Below, piece after piece: positions 1 to 12,981 of a stretch of 64,000 bases of DNA. A program made the translations under genes and the position numbers. This DNA is from Monarcha castaneiventris obscurior (lineage: Eukaryota; Chordata; Aves; Passeriformes; Monarchidae). The stretch lies in the NCBI GenBank assembly GCA_026261815.1, contig JAMPIT010000230.1, positions 41,190,501-41,254,500 of the forward strand. The letters are read 5' to 3'. The notes below the pieces were generated by a model. The model searched no databases, was not told the origin of the DNA, and saw only the letters and a list, made by a program, of their open reading frames with translations. Within the stretch, counting starts at the first letter, position 1, and each line of letters opens with the position of its first letter.

Positions 1-3000
1 TGAGCACTCTAAACAAACTTTCTTCTTTATTTCAGTGAAGAGAGTGCCACTTTGGAGAGTGCAGACATCCTCTGACTCTTCTCAAGAGTGTTATTTATAA
101 TGATGTATCTCTCTGGTTTAGGATGTATTTTTAGAATGTAGTCTATATTTGTCATCCGAGAAAACACAACGTCTAATATGAGGCTCTTGATGATGATGGG
201 TCTTGACTGTTCAAGAAAGAGCTATGTATCCTGAAATAACAATGATAAACTTTGAAAGAACTGCATTGCTGAGCAGAAGGATATTACAGACTCTTATCTG
301 TTCCAAGTACATTCTACAAAAACTGGAGATACTATTGGAATTGTCATAGGTATAGGTTTGGGAGATTTCTAATAATAGAATATAATTTTTTTTTAAATGA
401 GCTCTTCTCTCAAGAAATTATTGGGATGGTCTTGAAGCTACCCTTTCTGTTCTTCTCAGAGACATTTTTGTTTTCCACTGTGTGCTTACACGTTCACTAA
501 GCCCTCATAAATGTTACTATGACAAGACCACTCCTGATTTCCCCTGAGTCTGAATGAGTGCACAGGAAGGGGGAAGGAGGGGAACTGTGCATAGCTGGAC
601 AACACCCCATTCTCAAATGAATCTTTCATTTATACACTAAGCAACAGATGTAAAACTGATTGCAAGATAACATGACACATGGAAAGGAACTCAAACAACC
701 TATATATTTCATCATGTATGATTTGTAAAGAAATTCCATCATATTTTAAGGAGATAAAAGCGAAAGAAAGCACATTGAAGACAAATGGCATAATCTTAGC
801 CTAGCCAAAGCATGCAGGGGAAATATAACATAGCCTGATCAGGAAAGCAAACCCAAAAGAATTATGCTTCTGCATATCCATGGGATGCCCCACTAACCAT
901 CAGCAGAGCCTAAAGGATCAATCTCAAGAGTTAGCTTCAATACAAAAGCAGCTAAAAATAGCATAATCTTAATAAAAATATAAATTCTATAATGTTTGGT
1001 TATTTTGTACTTTTATAACACCTTTTCTAGTATGAAAATCTATTTTTTATAGATTATTTTGCTTTCAAATCTTGTCTGATGACAAAACAAGTTCTAAATT
1101 ATCTGGTGAATGCTAAGCAGATCATTCCATAAATCGGATCCAACATTTTCGCAGAGTGGATGGGCAGCTCCCCCAAGCGTTTGCCAACTATTGGATTGTG
1201 TGGTTTCCAGCAGCCTGTGGGCAGTCCTCTACTTTGATACAAGAGCCTAGTTCTAGGTGGGTAATGAAATGTCTTGGTATACACTAGAGTCTCTGACAGT
1301 CAGCAAAATAATGGCATGAGAAACAAGTGTGATGGGAAAGGCAGTTTGTGTAAGCACCACAGGCTTCTCTTGCAATGAAACATATGAGACCAAAGCCAAG
1401 GGATAAGGTGCATCCTTAAGCACATGAATTATCAGCAGCAGGGCATTGGGAAAACCCCTCAAGGTGAATTTAAATTCAAAATAAAATCTGCTGTAAAGAG
1501 AAAAGATTTGTTCCGCCTTAACATCATTTAGGGAAGGGCAAGCACCAAAAAAAAAGTTTTGTCAAAAGACTGGATCCCAGCTTTTTGTGTACTGTACAGA
1601 AACTACTTTGTGTATGTAGAGATCAGCAGAGGCTGTTGTGCATCCATCGACATCCTCAGACATGTAATTCCATGTGTTAAACTCTATTTTGGTTAAAAAA
1701 TTCCTTGGGGTCTCTGGAGTTAAGAGGGATTTCCAAATAGTGACAAAACTACAGGCATAGTGTTCTGTAGAGGTGTCAAAGCCATAACAGCGCTGGCTTT
1801 CCGTCAACAGTGGCAAATCCTCCAAAACAAGATCGAGGTCACCCGGCTGCTGCAGGGCAGGATAACTGCCACAGTTACTTAGGAACTGATAACACATGGC
1901 GTGTAGGAGCAACATCCCCTCGTCTGGCAAGTGCTGACCCGAGTATCCCTGGCATGCACTGTGAAATTAGGTAGACTGCTTGAACCCTAGGAATCTCCCC
2001 ACCTTCACATTTCTCTTCACATCACCTTTAGCTACAGCCCCGTGGGCATTAAGAAGGGCTGAGTCACAACTTCCTACGGATTACTGGGAACAGTCTGCCA
2101 CCTACTGCTTAGACAAGGTCTTGGTGTTTGCAGTTTCCCATTTATCATAAGAAATCTCGTTTTCATAACCATAAGAAATCATAAGAAAGTTTGTTTTAAA
2201 TGGGATCTAGCCCGCTTTGATGCTTCTGAATCTGAAGCTAAAGTCATCTTGGATGGTAACAGGTCAGTGCTGCCCTTCCAGAACTAACCTCTTAAAGGAG
2301 CAGAAAAGATATTATTAACAATTTTCTTCTAGATAACATCTGCAGAAAGTTGATAGGTAAATTACTGTCAAATGAACAGATCTTGCTGCCTTAGGAAATA
2401 CCAGACTTCACTATACACTTGGCTCAGGGATTAACCCATGATCTTTTTCACAGACAAGAACTTCTATTCTGTCATATTCAATGGCAAAACTTCAGAAGAT
2501 GATTGTTTTTCTGACCTCTGTTGGACTGTGTTCATCTTGATCTGTGCTTAACTCCCATAGTCAGCTAATGCAACAAAAACCTTAAATGGAAGAACAGAGG
2601 AAAAATATCTTTGATCAGTCTAGCTGTTGATTACTGCCTTAGCTGTGCTATATTAAATTTCCATGCTGACCACAGACTTTCCACCAGCATTTTCTTACCT
2701 CTTGTTGATTACAGTGAGGAATCCAATCCATTGTATTTGGCCACTTAGTCTAACACTGGGAATTTCAGCTGGAGAGTTTTCAACATTTTGTCATCTGAAG
2801 TCAAAGGCTGTTGCCACACAGATATAAAGCTTTCTATCAGAACTCAACGAAAGACATACTCATTCAAGAAACAGATGTTCAGGGCCTAGCAAGTTTGGAA
2901 CCTTACATATTTTTAATTATGCGAAAATCTAGACCATAAAAATTCTAAAACCCCAAGCTATTAATGGGTAAGACTGTAGAAATTTGAGAAATAATTCATG

Positions 3001-6000
3001 GCAAGGAAATTCCCACTTCCAAATTCTCCTTCAAGATCTCGTACTAATGGAAGTACAAAAATAATGATATACTGAAAGCAAATTTATTGTTGTAAAAGAT
3101 TTATATTGCTTTTAATAGTAGTAATCACATTTTTTAAAAGGCACTTCTTGAGGTAGATGAAGTTAATGATCAGAAATTAATTCCTAATTTTGTGTTGCCT
3201 CCTGCAGTAGAGCAATGCTGCTTGAAGCACATTCAGACAAGACATGAAGAAGGGACACACAAGGGTATATATGAGATAAAAATAGCAAAGGAAAGGTAAA
3301 GCTATGCAATATACTTGCCTTGCAGCTACCTCCCAGAGATCCTCACCTGTGTGATAACTCATCACACCCGCATAGTTCCACTGACTCTGATCCCTCACAC
3401 TGAGAGCACTCGCCTAAGCAAAGGCTGGAAGAGGTAGGTCCTCCTAGATGGTAAAGACAGGACCAGTGAAACAAGGAACAATATGGTAAGCTGCAAATAT
3501 CTCAGATTTTGGGCAGGGGTACTAAGTCTCTGTAGGAACTCGAGAGGAAGAAATAAATTGTCCTAGGGGAAAAGAATACCAAACCCACAAGGAAACAGTA
3601 ATATTCTGCATAGGGATGCCTGAAGCTGGAAAATAAAAGGAAACAAAGTCCTGTGTGATGAGCTTGTTACAAACTGGAACACTATCAAATGCAGCTTCAG
3701 GTTTTTTTAGTTTTGCTTTTAATCAGCAAAGTCCATGCTGTGTCCCTGTTTACGGGTTAAACTAAAATAAATTTAGGGCCACAACTGAACACTTTGTCCT
3801 TTGTCTGCCCTGTGCCAAGTCATCACTTTGTGCTTCTGTTGAAAGCTATATTAGTTTTCCTAAAAAACTGGGTGCACCAGATCTCTAAGCACTGGTCAGA
3901 GAGAAAACCAAATTTTATTCAAAGACATAACTGCTTGTCACTTTTACATAAGAAAACAGCAAATAAATTAATAAAATACTTAATTTTCTCTTAATGACTA
4001 CCAAAATGTTAGTTTATTCAAATACAGTAAACTAACAATTCAGTTTTAGTCTATTTTTGTATAGAGTATTCTATACCTTACTTGACTTCAATCTTATTTG
4101 TGCACAGAAAAATATGCACACATTCTTGTAAGGATCAGATCGCTTCAGATCGTAAGATTCACACTGAAATAATTAATCAGCATATATAGTGTTATGCAAA
4201 TAATTACCTCATCATAAAAAGATTCAGTCTGAACATGGTCAGTACAAAAAAGGCTCAGTGCCTTTTTTGATAACAAATCACTTGTTTTGCAGACTGTGGG
4301 TGAAAACTACCAGCAAAAAGCTGAGCAATTATGAAATTGACATATATTCATGAATTTTATTCTTGAGTTTCCTACAGTGGAAGATATTCCTCCTCTCAAA
4401 ATGTAATTTGGACCAGAAGTAGAAACTAAAAAAATCTGTGATTTTATAATAGTGAACATGGTCCTTTACATGGCTGCTATAACATCACCTCCACTGAGGG
4501 ACAGTTCAAGCATTTTTAAACTTAGTCTACCCTCCTCTCAAGTGGATAGCACTTACTTGCTGACCAACTAATTCAATAAGCACACTAGCTAATTTCACTT
4601 CACTGTTAAGTAATTTATCAAAAAGCTGATTAATTAATATAATCCAAACGTGGTATATTAGCATAGTACAACAATAATTTTTTTTATTTTCCACAAATTA
4701 AGAGGTATAAATAAGGATATATTCGAGCTTCTTTTATTACATGCCTATCTGCCATACACTAAAAATAGGACAGCAGAAGTTCAGGGAAATTTGGCCAAAA
4801 AAACAAACTAGCACTAAATAAGATTACATAACTGTCCATATGCTTATGCTTAAAAACAACAGCATATGCCTTATATACCACTTGATGGTCACGATCTCTG
4901 TCAAAGCAAAGCAAAAAGAGTGGGAAGATAATATGGATAATATACTGCCTGAAATGGATGCTAGAAGGGGTGCTAACTTACTGCATGCATTTCTGCCTTG
5001 CTTGTTGTGCTTTCTCACATTCATCTACTTCTGTTTCCATTAATTCAGCCAAATGACCCAGTGATCTGGATATTAAGGGTGAAATACTTTCTCATCACCA
5101 GAACCTGAAATACCAGTATCCCTGAGAAACTGGTAAGGGACTCAATGATTTGGTCATAACGAGAAAAACAAAACCAGCAACAGCATGAGGGAAACGAAGG
5201 TGAAACTGTAAAGACCTAAGAAAAAATATCTACCGACTCAAAAGAGAACAGAAATGTCCGAAGTACTGCTTCTGCTTATTACAGGAAATGGGAAAAAGCC
5301 TGAAAATCATGCTGACTGCTGCTCTTTTTTATGACTCACTGTGTCCAGCAATCTTGCATTATAGCTGTCGTTCAATAACAGGGGAAAGGCAAATATCAGC
5401 TTCTCTATGTCCATGGTTTGCAATGCAGATTAGCATTACTGCAGTATATTGCTACACTCTCCTTGTGTTGTTAATGTGGATGTAATCTGATTATCACTCT
5501 AAATAGCTCATGACACGAGCTTTATAAGCACCTGTGCCCATCTCTTCTGGGTCTTCTTCCAAGGAGAGGGTGTGTTGCCTAGGAATATTCCCCACCCTCG
5601 TTCAGACCAGCACTAGTGATCACTGATGCTGCACAGAGAGCTTAAAACGTTTCTCACATAAATGATGAGACCTCTTGCCTGTGAACAATAAAGGTGAGAA
5701 TACTCCCCTACAGGGAATACCACCCACCTCTGTGGGTTCAATCACTTCACTTTTCTTCATGGGCTCCACAGTGGTGTTTGGAGATTCAGAGCCAAGGACT
5801 CCAGGGTAATTGTGCATGACCTCTCAGATCTGAGATCTGTCTGCATCGAGGAGGAGGCACAGCTCCAGGATCTTTTCCTGGCTCCATCAGGAGTTTCAGC
5901 TTTAAATGTCAATTAAATCAGATGTGCCATCAGTGTGTGACATGCCAGCTCTGCCATGTGGGGACAGGGTGGCTTTGTGTGCCATTCTTTGCTGTGGGAA

Positions 6001-7860
6001 GTTACACCAAGATGTGAAGATACACATAGGAATTTAGTCTAAAACACCATCGCTGATGGGTTTTAGGCATTCTGACTGAAGTGAGCTGGAAGCAAAATCA
6101 CTATAGTTAATTTCCAGTTCTCCATGGCAAAAAAAGGGACAGGGGATGGGGAGAGAGCATGTTAAGTAGCCTAGTATAATGTGTATGCTACAAATCACAT
6201 ACACACAAAGCTATACTAACTTTTGAAATAGTTGTCAACACTTTCTGGGGAGACCAGGGTTAGACAGTGAGCAGCAGCATCCAAAACGTGGAAAGCAGCA
6301 GGTGTTGGGCATCCCATTTTCTGTGCCATGCTGCTGGAGGTAGGGATGTCTGGTGTAGCCTCATAATGAAACTTCAGAATGCTTTGAGAAATTGAACGCA
6401 GCTCAATAAAACAGCTCTTGAAATAATGTGGACTTCCTTGTCCTCCAGCAAACAGATAATTGCATTCTGTTGTACTTTGGAATGTTTATGAAATCAAAAT
6501 ACATTTTTGTAAAATCCACCATGAAAATGTGTCCTACTTGTGGATCCTGCATATAGAGCATTAAGCTATTATTGGGGTAGGAGTCTCTAACAGGTACATA
6601 GATAATGCTTGAGATTAAATTGTTGTAAAAACACTTAGTCTATATTTCTCAGATAGCAGTCATTCTAAATGGTAAAGAGCATACTACTGGACTCTGGGAA
6701 GCCTTAAAAAAAGCCTTTTTCTTATGACTGAATTTTCATACTGTCCCACTAATTCACTGTGCTCCTGAAACACTTCAGTGTTCAAAATAACTTTAACCTT
6801 TTTTATTATTATTATTATTTTTTGTTTTTTGAATTTGCTGAACATAAATTTCAGCCACTCTGTCAATGTCCATATTCTCAAATTAATAGTATTCCTACTC
6901 CTGGGCTAATATTTAAATTTCACTTTCCATAAAAATCAACTTTTAATAAATAAATTGACAATGAAGTTGACAATTCAGTGTCTGAAGTATGTGAATTTTA
7001 TAGGATAGGAGCATGTCCTAAAATATGTAAGACATGTAAAAGCTGACATGTCAGACTCTCACACAGATCAATACATTGAAAAAGTCTACAAGGTACACTG
7101 TCATCTGTTTTTGTTCTCATGTCTATAAAAAGAGACATGGAGAGATCAAATAGCAATTTTTTTTTAAATGGGAGAAGTGTGTCTTTGCTAAAAAATAATG
7201 ATCTTTAAAGGTTGTGTTGGGATACTTGAAAATTATACACAGCAATATACAGAAAAATAAACATTTATGTACTTTCAACTAGTCAGATATTAGAAGGATG
7301 TTGTGAAAATAAATGAATTCATGTTCCTGGAGGACTCAGTGTACTGAACAATGTCACAGAAATGTCAATATGGAAATTAGTAAACTTGAATATTCTGAAT
7401 CTTGAATAATAGAGCTGGTATAGTGCTCTAAATAAATAAATCTTGGGCCAGCAAACTGAGAAATGTGAACAGAACAGAGTATAGCATCCATTGGATTCAA
7501 TGAGTCCTTTCACCTTCTGGAGTGAATAAGGCAAAGCCCCCATGGATAAAAATGGTACACAAGCAGGCAATTATTTGCAAATTCCTAATCTTAATTTTCT
7601 GGAATTTTTTAACTAAAAGACTTTTGGGTTTACAATGTCAATACTGTATAGCTATTTATGTATGTAAATGCATAATTCTTTAGGTTTATTTTAAAAATCC
7701 ACATGGTTATGATGTGGGATTATATCATACACCACATCTAGATCTGCAACACAGATCTCTGATGAGTATTAAGAACAACTAACAACAGAATTACGTTGAG
7801 ATCCACTAGAGAGGATGTCAAATACCTATGGGCATTAGGTTTCCCAGCCTGAGTTATCCT
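1..7860. other. Intergenic DNA with no recognised gene
   Basis: AT-rich sequence upstream of the DNAJC13 promoter. Both strands were read for conserved coding exons and none was recognised. Open frames here are short and resemble no family known to me. The longest is on the minus strand at 1562-1966 and is treated as a weak finding. Simple repeats include a TTA run near 6801-6821 and a short ATAAGAAATC duplication near 2144-2193. In mammals the gene upstream of DNAJC13 is ACP3 (from memory), but no ACP3 coding exon was identified. Confidence 0.5.
6801..6822. repeat. (TTA)n microsatellite
   Basis: A short run of TTA/ATT units between T-rich flanks in intergenic DNA. It is an ordinary simple repeat with no gene nearby. 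Confidence 0.7.
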
Positions 7861-7869
7861 GGAGAAACT

Positions 7870-8530
7870 GTTGTTTCTACTTTAGCAGACTATTGTGGGT
7901 ACTGCCTCTTTTGTCCTGTCTTTTTCACCCTGTTGCTCTGCTAAGCCCTTTCTCTCACTCCTTGCTTCTAAATTTTAATCTTCCTGTCATCCTATATTGG
8001 TTCAGCTTCTATTCCTCAGATCAATCCCTGTCTTCTTCCTAGATATTCCCAGTCTTTCTTCTCAGCTACTTGTATCATTAACAGTGTTTTGCTAGGCCAG
8101 ATCTAAGTGTTTCTTCTCCTTTTGCCTTCCCTCTTCTGTGAGTTGCCTGTATCAGTTTTCTTGACAAAAAATTCTCTTCTCCTTACATGAATGCTTCTTC
8201 TGTTCACAGTAAAATTTTCAAAAATCATAGCCTCACAGCTCTTCCTATCTTCCCAGTTCTCAGGTCTAGCCTGCAGAAGCTGACTGATTGCTTCCCTTCT
8301 CTCTCAGTTGTTCAAGGTATTTATCCATCCTATGATTCCCATGTGCAAAAGCCACCCCTGCCATGCTGGCCACAGACAGCACCTGCTCTCCAGAACAGTT
8401 CTGCTCTTCCAGAACTCCAATTTCTTCTTTGCCTATGCCCTCACCTTTTTCACAGTCTGCTCCTTCTGCAATGCCTCTTCGTGTTTCAGGGCACTTCACT
8501 GCACAGGCTGTGTGTCAACAGCAGGAACAA
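7870..8530. other. Pyrimidine-rich (C+T) intergenic stretch
   Basis: The plus strand is strikingly rich in C and T for roughly 650 bases, with many CTTCT, TCTTC and TCCTT words, while the DNA on either side is ordinary AT-rich sequence. The bias creates long open frames on both strands (for example 8187-8612 plus), but their translations are composition-driven and match no known family. It may be an old retroelement piece or simply a diverged polypyrimidine tract. No repeat boundaries (terminal repeats, target-site duplication) could be seen. Confidence 0.35.
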
Positions 8531-11500
8531 ATATTATCTGGTAAGTCTGCAGTACCTTCTATCCCAAAATGGTCCCCAAGAGCCCGATATTTCAAAGAAC
8601 AGTTTATCTTAAGCTGGCTTGCAATGCTAAGGTGAAGCATTTCCAGGATGAACTAAGAATATGGCAATATTCACTGTCATTTTATCAAGGTTACCACTGC
8701 ACATATATACAGATTTTTTTTCAACAACCTGGCTAAATGCAGTCAAAAGAGAAGGTAGTTGAAAATTCCTCTATGAAATGGTTGCTATTTTGTTTTACAT
8801 GCAATAAACAATACATTTCTCCTTTACATTTTCCTTTGAAAAAATATAACCACACATTTTTTTAAACAGTGTAATTTCCTTAGGAACTGTTACATCATTG
8901 TGCATTGCTATTTACTTCCATAAAAAGATTCTTTCTACTATGAATGACATCTGAGATATTAAGCAAATCTGTTACATTCATTTTTCTTACATCAGATGTA
9001 CCCACATAAACTATTAAGACTGGCTTGCAACTAATATTGGGACTTACCTATTGAAAGGTAAAAGAGTTAAAAGATAATTTGTAGATTATCTTCAAAAGAC
9101 ACCCAAAAGACCAGGTTATACAAGGGTATAGGTGGATTAAGAGATTAAAAGTTATATGGGATTATTTATTGCACATAGTTCGACGCCAAAATGAAAGGAT
9201 TATCCAAACAGAAGAGGAGTTATTGGAGGAATGCTATGAATATGAATACAGATTGGCATGAATCACGGTATTGAAGATACTTATTAATAATTTAACAAAA
9301 TTTAGCACAAAGTTAATTATCTTAGGCTAGAGTTATTATCAAGCTATTAGCTAAGATAACAAACAAGTCATCATGTAACGAGTATATCAGGAAATATGGA
9401 ATTATTAATGGGGAGCATCCAGAAGTTACCTTTTAATTAATGTCACAAAGACGATAAATTATCATTATTATCTGCATTTATTTTTAGACAAAACATGTCA
9501 AGATACATCAAAATTTGAAGTGAGCTTTGAACAGCTGGCAGATTGTCAGCACAGTCGTAATGCATCTTTGGGATAACAAAGACTAGAACAAAGAGTGAAG
9601 CAGTGAAGTGGGTCTGATTAGAAGGCCCTCTGTGTAACCTGCATTTTGCCATTTACAACAATTTTGCAGTAAAAGTGACAAGATCCAGGACAGAGGTTTC
9701 CAAAGGCGTGTTATTTAATTAATGTGGGACTTGTACATTTTCCTCCCCCTTTCAAAATCTCTCTGTTATTGCCTCTCAGTCAAGTACTATAATTAGTCAT
9801 CCAAGGATTACTGTTATTGTTATTTGGTCATCTAAAAATTACAATTATTAAACATATTTTCTATGTTTCATTTTCTACATTTCTATGTAAAATTCACCTA
9901 AATTTATCCTAAGGTGTGGTGTACCTCTTAGATACAGTCCTTAAGAAGATCATGGCAGAAAAGCAGTAGTTGACCATAGAGTGGATGGTCCTGCACCCTC
10001 CAACACTGTAAGTTAAATAAGAGAGTAAAGTAACTGTTCCCAGCTCTAGCAGGAACTTATTTTCTTGTAAAACAAGGAAAGGCAGAAAAATCTCTCATTT
10101 GTCCAAACAGATGACACAAAATTCTGCCCCACCGTTAGAGACAGTACCAGGAAGGGAAGTTAATTTGTCCATTGTTTGCTGCTTGCAGGCTGGATAGGAA
10201 CTCCTTCTTTGTTATTGCTATAAACCACAATATATCTGTTTCAAAAGTAATAGGATCTCTGCTATTATATGTTGTATGTACAATCATAGTATTTACTGCT
10301 GCTGCAGAGAACCCTAGCATTGGTTCTACTGTATCTGTACTGTAGCGAGCTTGAAGAATTCAGCCATCCTAAACCACAGCCTTTCAGAATAGGTGCTGAT
10401 CACAGAAATAGCCAGTGGACTATTCATTATTTAGTGGTGGACTAGAACTCTTCATTCCTTCCAGATTTCAGTAATTGGATGGTAAGGAGAGACCTTGCTC
10501 TCCAGATTGGAGGTGGCCTGAACTCTTTTGCAAATGTAAGTATTTAAATGGACAAAGTCATACTGACATTTGCAGTACTTCAGATGAAAGATCTGGAAGA
10601 ACTGAACATGGGTTTGCTTCTCCAAAGTGGATTAAAGCAATTTAACATTTTAACTTTCAAGGGGGCATCAAACCTGTGTTTTGTTATTCTTACTTTGATA
10701 ATGGGAATGGCTCTGATATGATTTCTGACTCTTTAAGTGACCAGGAAAACTAAGGGCCAAACACTACCTGTGTCAGACACAGGCACATAACAAAACTGCC
10801 ATTGACATTACTGCAGAGAGGATTGTGTTCACTTTCTTTTTAAATTAAAACAGTAAACTTTTAAATTGAAGGTATTAAAAATACAATTTCTGTATTTCAG
10901 CATTTCCACAAACCTTTAGTTAAACAGAAAAAATGAGATCCTATCTCTAAAAATATCCAGTAGTATCATCTCACAAGAAAAAATAACCAAGAAAACTAGA
11001 TGTCTTGGGGTGACATTGGGGCGCTGTTGTTTGCACACAATGTAATTTCACAAATACTTTACAATTAGACAGTAATGAAATCCTGGTCTACTTTAATTTC
11101 TGAAAGATACTGTACCATGTGGTACAATATAATTTCCATAACTTCCTGTCAGAACTGCTAACCACACCTTCCTTGTTTGCTTTTTCTCTGAATAATAATT
11201 TCAAAATTATTATTTCACTATCTCTCAAATTTTCTCTCTCTTAATCTGTGTTCTCCTTTCCTTTTACCAGTTGTTTGCATTATAACCAAAGTTAGTATCA
11301 CTACTTACACAAAAGCATGTCCAAAAATAGAGGAAAACACAGTTACTGAAATACTAGCTTGAACTGAATAAATATACTGAAGTATAATCTGTGCTGTCTG
11401 ATTAAAATCCATCCTTGAAAACATTGATTACTACTTTGTTACACCAATTTCATTACGTAAGTGTCATTCTTTGTTCCCGAGTAATAAACACCTAACAAGC

Positions 11501-11909
11501 TGTTGCTTTACTTGATGTATTTTACCTACCTATATCAACAATGAAAAATAAGTACTAAGACAAAATCAACACTGGCCGAACAAAAAATCCTCTGAGCCAA
11601 CTAATCAACAAAACCAGAAATTGCTCCAAGCCTGTCCAAAAACTCTTCCATGCACTAAAAGAAACTCTTCTGAATCATATGACCTCCCTCTGAAATTAGA
11701 TTCCTACAATTCCTAGTACGTTAATAAAACATTAAATCTTTTTTTTTTCCTCCCTTGAAGTTCTGGCACCAAAAGCTTCCCCAAAGTAACGTTATTTTCC
11801 CATCAGCACTATTTTATCACAGTGCCCCAGATTCAGAGGACTAGATTTATCAAAAGAATGATTGAGTAGTATTTAAATACTTTAAGCAAAATGTAAGACA
11901 GATACTTTA
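8531..11909. other. Intergenic DNA with no recognised gene
   Basis: AT-rich sequence between the pyrimidine-rich stretch and the first CR1 fragment. No conserved exon, RNA gene or mobile-element signature was recognised on either strand. Confidence 0.45.
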
Positions 11910-12175
11910 TCATAGAATCACAGAATATCCTGGGCTGGAAGGGACCCACAAGGATCATCAAAGACCAACCCCCAGGCCTGCACACGACCCTAGGAATCAC
12001 ACCGTGTGCCTGAGAGCATTGTCCAAAAACTTCTTGAACTTTGTCAGGCTTTGTGCTGTGATCACTTTCCTGGACAGCCCGTTCCAGGGTCCAACCACCC
12101 TCTGGGTGAAAGTTTTTCTCCTGATATCCATTCTAAACCCCCCCCGGACTCAGCTTCATGCTGTTTTCTTAGAGT
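11910..12175 (-). mobile_element. CR1 LINE 3' fragment, antisense
   Basis: The segment starts with CATAGAATCACAGAAT, the reverse complement of the ATTCTRTG octamer repeat that ends CR1 elements. Next comes the familiar antisense 3' UTR wording (GGGCTGGAAGGGACC, GATCATC, then TTCCAGGGTCCAACCACCCT and TTTCTCCTGATATCC). Only the 3' end remains, as is usual for 5'-truncated CR1 copies. It lies about 450 bases upstream of the CpG island. The family is certain; the left and right limits are approximate. Confidence 0.88.
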
Positions 12176-12629
12176 CCATATGATGATGAAAAGGATATTA
12201 AAAAAATAGCAATTTACCGCCTGTGGTTTTGATCCTTTTTTTCTCCAAGATAATTAGTCCCAGTCACAGTTTTCTCCTCATTTCTCTCTTCATCTGCAGA
12301 CTTAAATGACACTGTTTTAAGGGAAAGGCCATAGTAAGCTCATGTATTCTAATGCAAGTCATATTTAAAAAACACTCAAAATATTTATGCCAATTAGTAG
12401 GCATTTTAAGGAGGTCGTGTTATAAATGCTGCCGTAGTCTACAACACTTTTGGGAAATCTTACATCTGGTACAGAATATGGGGAAGTTGGCGAGGAGCTC
12501 AAGAGTCCTGCAACAAGTCGGGAGGGTGGTTAGCCAACCACACAAATCAGTGATTCAGCCTCCGCAGCCCTGATGTGGCGTGTTAACATCGCTTTTACCG
12601 TCACGTAAGGAATGGGCACCATTTAAAAA
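12176..12629. other. Proximal upstream flank of the DNAJC13 promoter
   Basis: AT-rich sequence between the CR1 fragment and the CpG island, with no gene seen. At 12,600-12,608 it carries GTCACGTAA, which resembles an ATF/bZIP site and one half of the TFEB CLEAR palindrome but lacks a full E-box. Whether it is bound cannot be judged from sequence. Confidence 0.35.
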
Positions 12630-12773
12630 AGCGTGCTCTGGCTTTTTAACTGTTCAACGCGGCCTGGAGCCGCCCCGGCAGGAGCCCAGCGGGCACTGAC
12701 AGCCCTCAGGCGGCGCGCAAAGGTAACGCGGCGGCGCGTGCGCAGCGAGCCATGCCGCTTCCCGGCAGAACAA

Positions 12774-12813
12774 GGCAGGGCAGGGCAAGGCAGGGCAGGG
12801 CAGGGGGCGAGGG
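12774..12813 (+). repeat. GGCAG minisatellite with G-quadruplex motif
   Basis: Repeated GGGCA units give six runs of at least three G between 12,778 and 12,813, separated by loops of 2 to 7 bases. This satisfies the usual G3+N1-7 rule for a quadruplex on the plus strand. It lies about 160-200 bases upstream of the YY1 element, inside the promoter island. Confidence 0.8.
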
Positions 12814-12882
12814 TAGGAAGGAAGGAAGGAAGGAGGGCGGGAGAGAAAGAGAGAGGGAGGGAGGCGGAGGGAAGGGGAAGGC
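12814..12882 (+). repeat. Polypurine GGAA/GA tract
   Basis: About 70 bases that are almost entirely purine, beginning with GGAA units and continuing as mixed GA and GGGA words with two C interruptions. Such tracts in promoters can form triplex (H-DNA) or act as GAGA-type or ETS-cluster elements. Only the composition is seen directly. Confidence 0.75.
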
Positions 12883-12970
12883 AGCGCGGAGCACATCAGG
12901 TGACCGCGTCCCGTGACGGCCCCGGGCCGCACGGCGGCTGCGCCGAGGGGGCGGTCTCGCTGCCCGAGCT

Positions 12971-12981
12971 AAGATGGCGGC
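12971..12981 (+). promoter_or_regulatory. YY1 element at the transcription start region
   Basis: AAGATGGCGGC is a perfect match to the YY1 consensus. In many vertebrate CpG-island promoters it sits just downstream of the start site and sets transcription direction. Its plus-strand orientation and position in front of a good splice donor at 13,048 suggest that transcription of DNAJC13 starts near or shortly before it. Confidence 0.75.

Noticed and set aside
8187..8612. 141-codon plus-strand open frame rich in Ser, Leu and Cys
   Set aside because: It lies in the pyrimidine-biased block, where stop codons are depleted on the plus strand; it has no recognisable domain and overlaps other frames of the same origin.
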